This document shows, in pieces, positions 24,632 through 32,225 of a stretch of DNA of 64,000 nt. Below the pieces are notes generated by a model. That model worked only from the letters and a program-made list of their open reading frames with translations, was not told the origin of the DNA and made no database searches. The stretch is from NCBI RefSeq assembly GCF_039645565.1, contig NZ_CP147914.1, positions 1,423,573 to 1,487,572 on the forward strand, read 5' to 3'. How positions within the stretch are numbered: position 1 is the stretch's first letter; every line of letters begins with the position of its first letter. Position numbers and translations under genes: made by a program. Source of the stretch: Sulfurimonas sp. HSL1-2. GTDB lineage: Bacteria; Campylobacterota; Campylobacteria; Campylobacterales; Sulfurimonadaceae.

Positions 24632-25186
24632 TCAGACGCTCATCCACTCTTCGTGCGAATGGCCGTGCCCCGTCTTCTTCTCGTTGACCAGTTTGTCAAC
24701 GACCTCGATGCAGGCATCGTAATTGACTTCGTCGACGATCTCGGGAACGATCTCGCGGTAGGCGACGACGCCGTCGCGGTCAATAACGTAAACGGCGCGG
24801 GCCATACGGTCTTTGAGTTTGCCCTCGCTGATCAGCAGGCCGTACTTCTTGGCGAAGTTGCGGTCCGGGTCGACGACGAGGTCTGCGGCATCAATGGACT
24901 CTTTTTCAGCAAAATCCTTGACGAAATCCAGGTCATCCGTCGTGATCATGATGGCATTGAGCTTTTTGTACGTTTTGAGCAGATCATTGAATTTTTTGGC
25001 GCCGAGGGAACAGACTTCCGTTTTCAGCGAAGGAATGGCGATGAGCAACTGGGTATTGGGGGCGATCATGCCGATGACGTTCTGTGATCCGTCAAGCTTC
25101 GTGATGCGTGCTGCCGGGGCTTCTCCGCCCACATTGGGCTGCTTTCCGATAAGGGGTGTCGGGGTGCCGTGTACCGTGATTTCCAT
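24632..25186 (-). CDS. tpx: Thiol peroxidase, Tpx type
   Basis: 184 residues from the ATG at 25186, chosen because GAGGAT precedes it; the in-frame extension to 25222 lacks a ribosome site. Peroxiredoxin fold: GGEAPAARITKLDG, then SLKTEVCSLGAKKF with the peroxidatic Cys in the T-x-x-C motif, and the conserved Arg in KDRMARAVYVID. The usual Tpx resolving Cys about 34 residues on is not seen; another Cys occurs late (YDACIEVV), so the reduction mechanism may differ. A His-rich tail (GHGHSHEEW) is unusual. First gene of the run to the NifQ-like gene; likely protects nitrogenase-related proteins from peroxide. Confidence 0.82.
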   Translation of the reverse strand: MEITVHGTPTPLIGKQPNVGGEAPAARITKLDGSQNVIGMIAPNTQLLIAIPSLKTEVCSLGAKKFNDLLKTYKKLNAIMITTDDLDFVKDFAEKESIDAADLVVDPDRNFAKKYGLLISEGKLKDRMARAVYVIDRDGVVAYREIVPEIVDEVNYDACIEVVDKLVNEKKTGHGHSHEEWMSV

Positions 25187-25216
25187 AACATATCCTCTGT
25201 GAGATTTGCCAATCAG

Positions 25217-25233
25217 ATGCAAAAAACGTTCTT
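25217..25233 (-). promoter_or_regulatory. Possible weak sigma-54 promoter of the tpx operon
   Basis: The minus strand reads AAGAACGTTTTTTGCAT about 33 bp before tpx. The -12 TTGCA and spacing fit, but the -24 element has AG where GG is nearly invariant. It could be a low-affinity RpoN site for the accessory nif genes. Confidence 0.3.
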
Positions 25234-25371
25234 GTAAAATATGTACGGATGCCTATTTTTTATACTACATATTTGTCGGTTTGTGGTACCAGGTTGGTCT
25301 ATAATAACACCTGAATATTGATTCACGCAAGTGTGTAGAAACCACAACCCGTAAAAGAAAGAAAAACAGTA

Positions 25372-27021
25372 ATGATATACGACACCCCAGCGATCCCCGA
25401 CAGGCCGGAATGTAAAACCTGTTCGTTGACCTTTGCCTATAAAGAGATCGAACTGCTTTACGAGATTGCCGTCATCCTGGCCAGCACGACGGATATCAAA
25501 GAGACGATCGAACAGGGAATGCGCCTGCTCAAGCGTCACAACTATCTTGAACGCTGTGCCCTCTTCCTGCTCAACGAAGAGGAGGTTCTGGAACTGTACG
25601 CCTCGATCGACCTCACCGAGCAGCAGCGCCTCATGGCGACCTACAAGCTCGGCGAAGGCGCGACGGGCCTTGCCGCCGCCGGCGGCGAACCCGTCGTCAT
25701 CGAAAATATCCACAACAGCATCGACTACCTCAACAAGATGGGCGTCGTCAACAGCAAGTCCGTCTCCTATGTCGCCGTTCCCGTTATCCAGGACGACGCC
25801 GTGACCGGGGTCATCTCCGCCAACCTCGGGCCGGACACGCCGCTGAACTTCGACGAGATCGTCCGCATGCTCACCATCGTCGGTTCGCTCTTCAGCGGAA
25901 CGCTTGCCATTCAGCAGCGTTTCATCAAGGAAAAAGAGCAGCTCAACCAGCTCAAGATGTACTATAAAGAGGAGATGCTCAGCGAGCACCGCTTTGAGAA
26001 CATCATCGGGCGGAGCACGAAAATGCGCCAGATCTTCAGCATGCTCGAGACCGTCGCCCCGACCGATGCGACGATCCTCGTTCGCGGGGAGACGGGTACG
26101 GGTAAGGAACTCATCGCGACGGCGGTGCACAACCTGAGCCGCCGCAAAAATGGCCCCTTCATTAAGCTCAACTGTGCCGCCATCAGCGAAACCCTGCTCG
26201 AATCCGAGCTCTTCGGTCACGAGAAGGGCGCCTTTACCGATGCCAAAGAGATGCGCAAAGGGCGTTTCGAACTGGCCGACGGCGGTACCCTCTTCCTCGA
26301 CGAGATCGGTGACATCACCTCCTCGCTCCAGGTAAAGCTGCTGCGTATCCTCCAGGAACAGGAGTTCGAACGCGTCGGCGGGACCAAGACGGTCAAGACC
26401 GATGTCCGCCTCGTCGCCGCGACGAACCGCAACCTTGAAGAGATGGTCAAAAAAGGGGAGTTCCGCGAGGACCTCTACTACCGTCTCAACGTCATCCCGC
26501 TGAACCTCCCGCCGCTGCGCGAACGCTACGAGGACGTCAAACTGCTGATCGAGCACTACATGAAGAAATTCATGAAAGAGCACAACAAAAACATGAGCCT
26601 TTCCAAAGCGGCGATGGAACTCTTGCTCGATTACCCGTGGCCGGGCAATATCCGGGAACTTCAGAACACGATGGAGCGCCTGGTCCTCATCTGCCCCGAG
26701 GGCGAAGTCCTGCCGGAGATGCTCAACCACGTCCTGCCGTTCAATTACCAGAAACTCTACAACACCGCCGCCCCCGAACCGGTGGCGCAGCCTACGGTGC
26801 ATTCCATGCCGCCGGTAGCCCCGCCGCCTGCCGAAGAGGTACACGCCGCCCCTGCCGAGTCCCACCCGGTCACCAAGGCGACCCTGCAGGAGCTGGAGAA
26901 GGAGTCCATCATCCAGGCGCTGATCGAGAACCGCGGGATCCAGACGAAGGCGGCGGCCCAGCTGGGCATGACCCCGCGCCAGATCGGCTACAAGATCAAA
27001 AAATACGACATCGACATCTAG
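25372..27021 (+). CDS. nifA: NifA, sigma-54-dependent nif activator
   Basis: 549 residues. A short Cys-containing N-terminal tail (CKTC), a GAF domain (about 25-165), and an AAA+ domain (about 190-425) with Walker A GETGTGKE, the sigma-54 contact loop GAFTDA, and Walker B GTLFLDEIGD. A Pro/Ala-rich linker (about 460-500) and a Fis-type HTH (TKAAAQLGMTPRQIGYKIKK) end the protein. It activates RpoN promoters of nif genes in response to low fixed nitrogen or oxygen. The interdomain C-x4-C found in oxygen-sensitive NifA is not evident. It is divergent from tpx and followed by two small genes on the same strand. Confidence 0.93.
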   Translation: MIYDTPAIPDRPECKTCSLTFAYKEIELLYEIAVILASTTDIKETIEQGMRLLKRHNYLERCALFLLNEEEVLELYASIDLTEQQRLMATYKLGEGATGLAAAGGEPVVIENIHNSIDYLNKMGVVNSKSVSYVAVPVIQDDAVTGVISANLGPDTPLNFDEIVRMLTIVGSLFSGTLAIQQRFIKEKEQLNQLKMYYKEEMLSEHRFENIIGRSTKMRQIFSMLETVAPTDATILVRGETGTGKELIATAVHNLSRRKNGPFIKLNCAAISETLLESELFGHEKGAFTDAKEMRKGRFELADGGTLFLDEIGDITSSLQVKLLRILQEQEFERVGGTKTVKTDVRLVAATNRNLEEMVKKGEFREDLYYRLNVIPLNLPPLRERYEDVKLLIEHYMKKFMKEHNKNMSLSKAAMELLLDYPWPGNIRELQNTMERLVLICPEGEVLPEMLNHVLPFNYQKLYNTAAPEPVAQPTVHSMPPVAPPPAEEVHAAPAESHPVTKATLQELEKESIIQALIENRGIQTKAAAQLGMTPRQIGYKIKKYDIDI

Positions 27022-27051
27022 ATGTCTTAACCCCAACCAAGGAGATTTATC

Positions 27052-27219
27052 ATGGCACACGCAACATCGGAAAACACACAGGTCTCACCGGCAATAGGTG
27101 CGACGTACGACACCTGGTTCCTCGGACGCAAAAAAGAGAGCTGCAGCAAAAGCGCCAAAGGCGTCACCCCGGTCTGCCGCGATGACAAGCAGAGCTGGTT
27201 CCTCGGGCGAAAACAGTAG
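27052..27219 (+). CDS. 55-aa protein with duplicated WFLGRK motif
   Basis: A short frame 30 bp after nifA with a strong ribosome site (AAGGAG 7 nt before ATG). The product contains TWFLGRKK at residues 21-28 and SWFLGRKQ at its C-terminus, 27 residues apart, with two Cys residues (ESC, PVC) between. No signal peptide or membrane helix. The repeated Trp-Phe-Leu-Gly-Arg-Lys suggests a binding motif used twice. It is probably co-transcribed with nifA. I do not recognise it from any family. Confidence 0.65.
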   Translation: MAHATSENTQVSPAIGATYDTWFLGRKKESCSKSAKGVTPVCRDDKQSWFLGRKQ

Positions 27220-27240
27220 TTTACCGCCGCTCAAAACCCC

Positions 27241-27256
27241 TGGAACGCCGTTTGCA
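27241..27256 (+). promoter_or_regulatory. Sigma-54 (-24/-12) promoter before the 39-aa gene
   Basis: TGGAACGCCGTTTGCA matches the RpoN consensus TGGCACG-N4-TTGCA at 14 or more positions, with GG and GC exactly 10 bp apart. It lies 26 bp before the ATG of the 39-aa gene and points at it. Confidence 0.82.
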
Positions 27257-27281
27257 TTCTCCTTATAACAAGGAGTTATAA

Positions 27282-27401
27282 ATGGCTATGCACTACTATC
27301 ATCAACAGCTTCAAGCGCTGCGCACAAGTCTTGCCTGTAACGGCTGCGGCGCGACCATGGTGTTTTACAGCGCCCCCGCTGCTCTTATCTACGGCCTGTA
27401 A
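27282..27401 (+). CDS. 39-aa small protein under sigma-54 control
   Basis: A frame of 39 codons starting at 27282. AAGGAG lies 6 nt before the ATG and a near-consensus sigma-54 promoter lies 26 bp upstream; the stop abuts the AraC gene, which is convergent. The product is His/Tyr/Gln-rich at the start (MAMHYYHQQLQAL), has a C-x2-C pair (LACNGCGATM), and a hydrophobic C-terminus (VFYSAPAALIYGL). The Cys pair could bind metal or be redox-active; the tail may touch the membrane. No family recognised. Dedicated RpoN control argues for a role in nitrogen fixation. Confidence 0.68.
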   Translation: MAMHYYHQQLQALRTSLACNGCGATMVFYSAPAALIYGL

Positions 27402-28271
27402 TCAGTAACGTATCGAGATATAGAAGCTGAGATCGAAGGTCCCGTCTTCCGAGAGGAAGTTGTTCTTGCGGTAGACGGCGTAGGAGGGTTTCGTCGTCGT
27501 TTCGTATTCGCTGCGCGGAAGCCAGACATGGTAGACCCAGTGAATGAAACGCAGGAAATCCTCGTGGCGCCCCTGCAGGTCGAAGCGGGCATAGATCCCC
27601 GAAGCGATCTTGAACTTCGGCAGGCGGTCGCTCTGCACCTTCTCGTCCGTCACGATACAGGCGATATAGCGGCACTCTTCCAGCGGCGTCACCGTCGGGT
27701 TGTCGTGAAAGAGCGCGATCTGACGGTAGTCCGACAGGCCGTTATCCAGCACCCAGGTCTGCAGCTTCTGCCACGTCGGCTTGATCATGCTGTCATACCC
27801 TTTGTGGCGGATATAGTAACTCTCCAGCTCCGGCCGCTTTTCGATCACCGGCTCCATGCCGTCAAATTCGGAGAGCTTCGCCGTTTCAATCCCCGCACGC
27901 CTGAGCAGCCGGTCCGAATAGGTTTTATACCCCCCTTCCCGCCACCGTTTCGGACTTTTGCCGAACCGCATCCTGAACGCTTTGATAAACGACGAATGCG
28001 AGCTGTACCCGCACTGCGCTGCCACCTCGGAGATTGTCGAGTAGCGGTTGGTGATCAGCAGGCTCGAGGCTTTCTGCAGCCGGATCGACTTGATGCTTTC
28101 ATAGATGTTCTGGCCGAACATCTCCTTGAAAATCCGGTGCATATGAAACTTGCTGATTTTGAGGTCGCGGCTGAGCTCCTCGAGGTCGATGTGCGTTTCG
28201 ATATGGGTATAGATATAGTAGAGGATATCGTTGGCGATCTTCGTATGTTTCTGAAGCGTCTCTTTTCTCAT
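27402..28271 (-). CDS. AraC-family regulator with GyrI-like effector domain
   Basis: 289 residues from the ATG at 28271. The N-terminal double HTH (about 10-105) includes LSRDLKISKFHMHRIFKEMFGQ and VAAQCGYSSHSSFIKAFRMRFG. A GyrI-like small-molecule-binding domain (about 130-285) ends the protein. This is the Rob/SoxS-GyrI arrangement. The chosen start is preceded by TATAAT at 6 nt, suggesting a leaderless mRNA; a longer GTG start at 28307 is possible. Convergent with the 39-aa gene. The target genes are not evident, though the biotin carboxylase gene is divergent from it. Confidence 0.85.
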   Translation of the reverse strand: MRKETLQKHTKIANDILYYIYTHIETHIDLEELSRDLKISKFHMHRIFKEMFGQNIYESIKSIRLQKASSLLITNRYSTISEVAAQCGYSSHSSFIKAFRMRFGKSPKRWREGGYKTYSDRLLRRAGIETAKLSEFDGMEPVIEKRPELESYYIRHKGYDSMIKPTWQKLQTWVLDNGLSDYRQIALFHDNPTVTPLEECRYIACIVTDEKVQSDRLPKFKIASGIYARFDLQGRHEDFLRFIHWVYHVWLPRSEYETTTKPSYAVYRKNNFLSEDGTFDLSFYISIRY

Positions 28272-28408
28272 AGGTTCATTATAGCAATAATAGACAATTT
28301 TACTCACAATAGATAGAAAAAAAACTCACATTATCAAAATAGATAAAACGCAATAAAGCAAAAGAAATAATTTTGAGAACCCTCTAAAATGTCTCCATCT
28401 TTTTGAAT

Positions 28409-28428
28409 CGGGATGCCCGGAGGCATCC
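28409..28428 (+). other. Hairpin in the leader of the biotin carboxylase gene
   Basis: GGATGCC (28411-28417), loop CGGA, GGCATCC (28422-28428): a perfect 7-bp stem ending 14 nt before the ATG and 4 nt before the ribosome site (CGGAG). It could modulate translation or be the end of an upstream transcript; no T run follows. Confidence 0.4.
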
Positions 28429-28442
28429 GAAACGGAGTCTGA

Positions 28443-29894
28443 ATGCAAACGATTACGAAAATTCTGGTCGCAAACCGCGGCGAGATCGCCCTGCGCATCA
28501 TCCGCGCCTGTAAAGAGCTCGACATCACCAGCGTTGCCATGTTTTCCGAAGTCGACGCCGAAGGGATCTGGGTCCGCAAAGCCGACGAGGCCTACCCCAT
28601 CCTCGGCAACGCCCTGCAGGCCTACCTGGACTATGACCGCATCATCTCGCTGGCAAAAAAAGCGGGCTGCGACGCTATCCACCCGGGTTACGGCTTTCTC
28701 AGCGAAAACGCCGAGTTTGCCGATGCCTGTACGCGTGCCGGTATCATCTTTATCGGCCCGAAAGCGGAGCACATCATGCTCTTCGGCGACAAAACGGCCT
28801 CCAAGGCGGCGATGAAAGCGATCGGCGTCCCCGTCATCGAGGGGACCCCGACGGCCATCACCGACAAAAAAGAGGGGGCAAAGGTCGCGGCGGAAATCGG
28901 CTTCCCCGTCATCATCAAGGCGGCCTTCGGCGGCGGCGGGCGCGGGATGCGCATCGTCCGCAAAGCAAAGGAGTTCGACGAACTCTTCGACTCCGCGACG
29001 AACGAAGCGAAAAAATTCTTCGGCAAGGGGGATGTCTTTATTGAAAAATACGTCGAGAACCCGCGCCATATCGAGGTACAGATCATCGCCGACAAGTACG
29101 GCAACGTCGTGCACCTCGGCGAACGCGACTGCTCCATCCAGCGCCGCCACCAGAAGGTGATCGAGATTGCCCCCTCCCCCCGCCTGAACGACGCGGTGCG
29201 CAAAGAGATCTTCCGCATCTCCACCAAGGCGATGTTCCGGCTGGGGTACGAGAGCGTGGGGACCATCGAGTTTCTCGTCGATGAAAGCGACACCGTCTTT
29301 TTTATCGAGATGAATACCCGCGTCCAGGTGGAGCACCCCGTCACGGAGCTGATCTCCGGCATCGACATCATCCAGCGCATGATCGAGATCGCCGCGGGGG
29401 ACAAGCTCCGCTTTCTGCAGGAGGAGATCATCTTCCGCGGCTATGCCATCGAGTTCCGTATCAATGCCGAAGACCCCCAGAAGCAGTTCTTCCCCTCCTG
29501 CGGGAAGATCACGAACTACATGGCGCCCGGCGGCCCCGGTGTCCGCCTCGATACCAGCCTCTACGCCGGCTACGTCATCCCGCCGGATTACGACTCCATG
29601 ATCGGCAAACTCATTATCTGGTCGCTGGACTGGGAGGGGGCCGTCCGCAAAGCGCGCCGTGCCCTCGACGAGTTCTACATCGACGGGCTGCCGACGAACA
29701 TCCCGCTGCACAAAGCGATCGTGCGCGACCGGGACTTTATCGAGGGACGTTTCACCACGAACTATCTCGACGAGAAACTGGACAAGTTCAACCTCGACGC
29801 GATCAACTGCATCAAAAAAGAGGAAGAACGCATGGAACAGATCAACCGCCTCATCGGAACGATCAAGCAGAACAACCTCTCCATCCGCCACTGA
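28443..29894 (+). CDS. Biotin carboxylase (acetyl-CoA carboxylase or pyruvate carboxylase subunit A)
   Basis: 483 residues, ATP-grasp biotin carboxylase that carboxylates biotin on a carrier protein. Motifs: ILVANRGEIALRIIRA at the N-terminus, HPGYGFLSEN, the ATP-binding FGGGGRGMRIV, GERDCSIQRRHQKVIE with the catalytic residues, and EMNTRVQVEHPVTE. The C-terminus has about 30 residues beyond a typical AccC (about 450 aa), as in subunit A of two-subunit pyruvate carboxylases. No carrier or transferase gene is adjacent, so AccC and PycA cannot be told apart from this locus alone. Inserted among nif genes, on the opposite strand to most. Confidence 0.88.
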   Translation: MQTITKILVANRGEIALRIIRACKELDITSVAMFSEVDAEGIWVRKADEAYPILGNALQAYLDYDRIISLAKKAGCDAIHPGYGFLSENAEFADACTRAGIIFIGPKAEHIMLFGDKTASKAAMKAIGVPVIEGTPTAITDKKEGAKVAAEIGFPVIIKAAFGGGGRGMRIVRKAKEFDELFDSATNEAKKFFGKGDVFIEKYVENPRHIEVQIIADKYGNVVHLGERDCSIQRRHQKVIEIAPSPRLNDAVRKEIFRISTKAMFRLGYESVGTIEFLVDESDTVFFIEMNTRVQVEHPVTELISGIDIIQRMIEIAAGDKLRFLQEEIIFRGYAIEFRINAEDPQKQFFPSCGKITNYMAPGGPGVRLDTSLYAGYVIPPDYDSMIGKLIIWSLDWEGAVRKARRALDEFYIDGLPTNIPLHKAIVRDRDFIEGRFTTNYLDEKLDKFNLDAINCIKKEEERMEQINRLIGTIKQNNLSIRH

Positions 29895-29903
29895 CCCAGC
29901 CGT

Positions 29904-29950
29904 CCGGCCCCGTTTTTCGGGGTCGGCATCCCCTATAACATATTTTTTTT
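29904..29950 (+). terminator. Terminator after the biotin carboxylase gene
   Basis: Stem CCGGCCCCG / CGGGGTCGG (29904-29912 with 29918-29926; one G-T pair) around TTTTT, followed after about 16 nt by a run of eight T. The hairpin is strong, the T run late, so termination is likely but not certain. Confidence 0.5.
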
Positions 29951-30041
29951 TATCTGCAGAAATTAATTTGTATATTATTTGATCAATTTACTTTTTTATG
30001 TGGTAATATTTTGCGTGTTTATTTTATTAACGAGGTGTTCC

Positions 30042-30287
30042 TTGACCACAAAAATCATCTTTTCCGACGGAAAAGTACAGTTCATTGACAGTGTCGATTC
30101 TGCATTTTGCAGCAAACTCAAAGATGCTCAGAGCGATAAAGGCGTAAACGATCTGCTGTCGCAGCATATCGGAAATTTCGCCATGTGTGAAGAGGCAGAT
30201 GCCGGTAAGGTAGAGTGTACGGTGGACCTGATGAAGAAAAAGCAGTCCAGTATCAAACGCATGAAGAAGGCGTTCGGCGGGCGCTAG
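30042..30287 (+). CDS. 81-aa hypothetical protein in the nif cluster
   Basis: The frame is open from 29979, but the segment before 30042 is AT-rich and non-coding in character. A TTG at 30042 has GAGGTG 5 nt upstream, so I place the start there. The product begins TKIIFSDGKVQFIDSVDSAF and ends with a basic helix (KKKQSSIKRMKKAFGGR), with three Cys residues. No motif of a known family. It is convergent with nifT (gap 24 bp) and may belong to the nitrogen-fixation regulon. Confidence 0.5.
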   Translation: MTTKIIFSDGKVQFIDSVDSAFCSKLKDAQSDKGVNDLLSQHIGNFAMCEEADAGKVECTVDLMKKKQSSIKRMKKAFGGR

Positions 30288-30311
30288 GCCCGTAACCGCG
30301 CCAAAGCGTGA

Positions 30312-30533
30312 TCAGTCGTCGCCGCGGGTAATGATCTTGGCGTCGACTTCGTCGGGGAGGTTTTTCGGCCCCGGTTTGATGTACCAGACGTCCCCGTTGG
30401 TCAGGCTGACATTACCGCCCCACTTTTCATCTGTGTCAAACTCCAACTCCTTGATGATCTCCTCCATGTCCTTCTTTGCCACATAGAAGAGGATCTGTCC
30501 GTCCCCGTTGTCTCTTAACATTACTTTAGCCAT
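30312..30533 (-). CDS. nifT: NifT/FixU family protein
   Basis: 73 residues with the NifT pattern: MAKVMLRDN at the start, ILFYVAKKDMEEIIKELE, then WGGNVSLTNGDVWYI and a terminal DAKIITR. NifT is a small protein usually found after nifK or within nif operons; its loss has mild effects on nitrogenase maturation in studied diazotrophs. Here it is the last gene of the nifU-AKR-FAD-nifT operon, 27 bp after the FAD gene. Confidence 0.88.
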   Translation of the reverse strand: MAKVMLRDNGDGQILFYVAKKDMEEIIKELEFDTDEKWGGNVSLTNGDVWYIKPGPKNLPDEVDAKIITRGDD

Positions 30534-30560
30534 TGTTTTTCCTTTGTTGTTAGATGGATC

Positions 30561-32225
30561 TCAGACTTTAAGGGAAGCCAGAACTTTTTTGGTGTGGTGC
30601 CACAGGCCGCCGCGCACGACCCGCTCGAACGATATTTTCAGGTAGTCGCGCCCCACCAGTTTGATGTAGGAAGCAGCATTGAAATAGCGGTCGTCGCGCT
30701 CGGGGTAATCCACGCGGTAGTGCACCCCCCGGCTCTCTTTGCGCTTGAGCGCCGAGAGGATCATCGCCTCGGCGATGGTCAGGGCGTTCTCGAACTCGAG
30801 GATCGACGCCAGCTCGACGTTGTTCTCCCGTTCTTTGTGAATACAGTGCAGCCCATGCTTTCTGCCCATGAGGTAGTGGGAGTACTCCAGGGCGGATGAG
30901 AGCGTATCTTCGCTGCGGAAGACGCCGGCGTTACGGAAGAGCGATTCGCCGAGATTCTTGCGCATGGCGTTGATGTTGTAGAGGTTGTCTCCCTCCAGGA
31001 TCAGCTCTACGCGGCGGCTCTCCTTGTCCACATCCCGGTAGTCGATGGGACGGAACTCGCGTCGGCGCGCATATCGCGCCGCTTCGATGCCCGCCTGGCG
31101 GCCGAAGTAAGCCCCTTCCAGCAGGGAATTCCCGCCCAGGCGGTTGGCACCGTGCACGCCGGTCACCGCGCACTCCCCGCAGGCAAAGACCCCGGGCATG
31201 TCCGTGGACGTATCATCGCGCGTCCAGATCCCGCCGATGGTATAGTGCGCCGAAGGCGTGATCGGCAGCAGCTCGGTGGTGATATCGATCCCTGCGCCGT
31301 TGAGGGCCATCTTCCGTGCCGAGGGAAGTTTGGCGTCGATGAGGGCTTCGCCCAGATGGCGGAAGTCGAGGTAGACCGTGTGGCCCTCGCGCATGTGTTC
31401 GGTAATGGCGCGCGAGAGCTTGTCGCGTGTCTGCAGTTCGTCGGTGAAACGCGTCCCCGTCTCGTCGACCAGGTAGGCCCCTTCGCCCCGCGCCGCTTCG
31501 CTGATCAGCGAGCCGTTCGTCGCAAGCGTCGTCGGGTGGAACTGGACGAACTCCATGTTGGAGAGCCGCAACCCCGCCCGCAGCGCCGCCGCGATGACGT
31601 CGCCGGAACTCTCCTGCGCGTTGGTGGAGTGGCCGCGGAAGATCCCAGCGTACCCGCCGCCGGCCAAAATCAGCGATTTGCAGGCAAACGCAATCACCTG
31701 CGAATCGCGGCGGCGCAGCACGGTCACACCGGAGAGCTTCTCTTTGAAACTGCAGATGTTGAGGAACTTGTGGTTCGCAAGAATGTGCACGCCTTCGTTG
31801 CGGCACTGCATCAGCAGGGTCTGCACGATGGCCGAACCCGTCCGGTCGGCAATGTAGCAGGTGCGGTTCGCGCTCGCACCCCCGAAAGGACGCTGTGCGA
31901 ACGCCCCCGATTCGTCCGTATCGAAACCGACCCCCATCTCACCGAGTTCCTGTACGATCTCGGGCGCCTGGGCGCACATCTTGCGGATATTCCCGAGGTG
32001 GGCCAGTCCGTCCGAACCGTCGAAGGTATCATTGACGTGACGCTCGACCGAATCGTATTCGCTGACGTTGATGACGGCGTTGATCCCCCCCGACGCTACG
32101 GCGGAGTTGGAACGGAACGGATTGCTCTTGGTAAGGACCGCGACGTGGCAGCCCGCGCGTTTGGCAAAAAGTGCTGCATGCAAACCTGCGATCCCGCTTC
32201 CGACGACGATCACATCATACAGCAT
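30561..32225 (-). CDS. FAD-dependent oxidoreductase of the fumarate reductase/aspartate oxidase family
   Basis: 554 residues. N-terminal FAD dinucleotide motif VVGSGIAGLHAALFAKRAG, covalent-type His region FRSNSAVASGGINAV, the substrate loop EFVQFHPTT, the catalytic Arg region SEAARGEGAYLVD, and HYTIGGIWTR, GANRLGGNSLLE. A shortened C-terminal helical domain follows. Length fits L-aspartate oxidase (NadB) and FrdA/SdhA relatives alike, and no Fe-S partner subunit is adjacent. It overlaps the aldo/keto reductase by 11 bp in a nifU-headed operon, so a redox function during nitrogen fixation is likely; the true substrate is open. Confidence 0.8.
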   Translation of the reverse strand: MLYDVIVVGSGIAGLHAALFAKRAGCHVAVLTKSNPFRSNSAVASGGINAVINVSEYDSVERHVNDTFDGSDGLAHLGNIRKMCAQAPEIVQELGEMGVGFDTDESGAFAQRPFGGASANRTCYIADRTGSAIVQTLLMQCRNEGVHILANHKFLNICSFKEKLSGVTVLRRRDSQVIAFACKSLILAGGGYAGIFRGHSTNAQESSGDVIAAALRAGLRLSNMEFVQFHPTTLATNGSLISEAARGEGAYLVDETGTRFTDELQTRDKLSRAITEHMREGHTVYLDFRHLGEALIDAKLPSARKMALNGAGIDITTELLPITPSAHYTIGGIWTRDDTSTDMPGVFACGECAVTGVHGANRLGGNSLLEGAYFGRQAGIEAARYARRREFRPIDYRDVDKESRRVELILEGDNLYNINAMRKNLGESLFRNAGVFRSEDTLSSALEYSHYLMGRKHGLHCIHKERENNVELASILEFENALTIAEAMILSALKRKESRGVHYRVDYPERDDRYFNAASYIKLVGRDYLKISFERVVRGGLWHHTKKVLASLKV

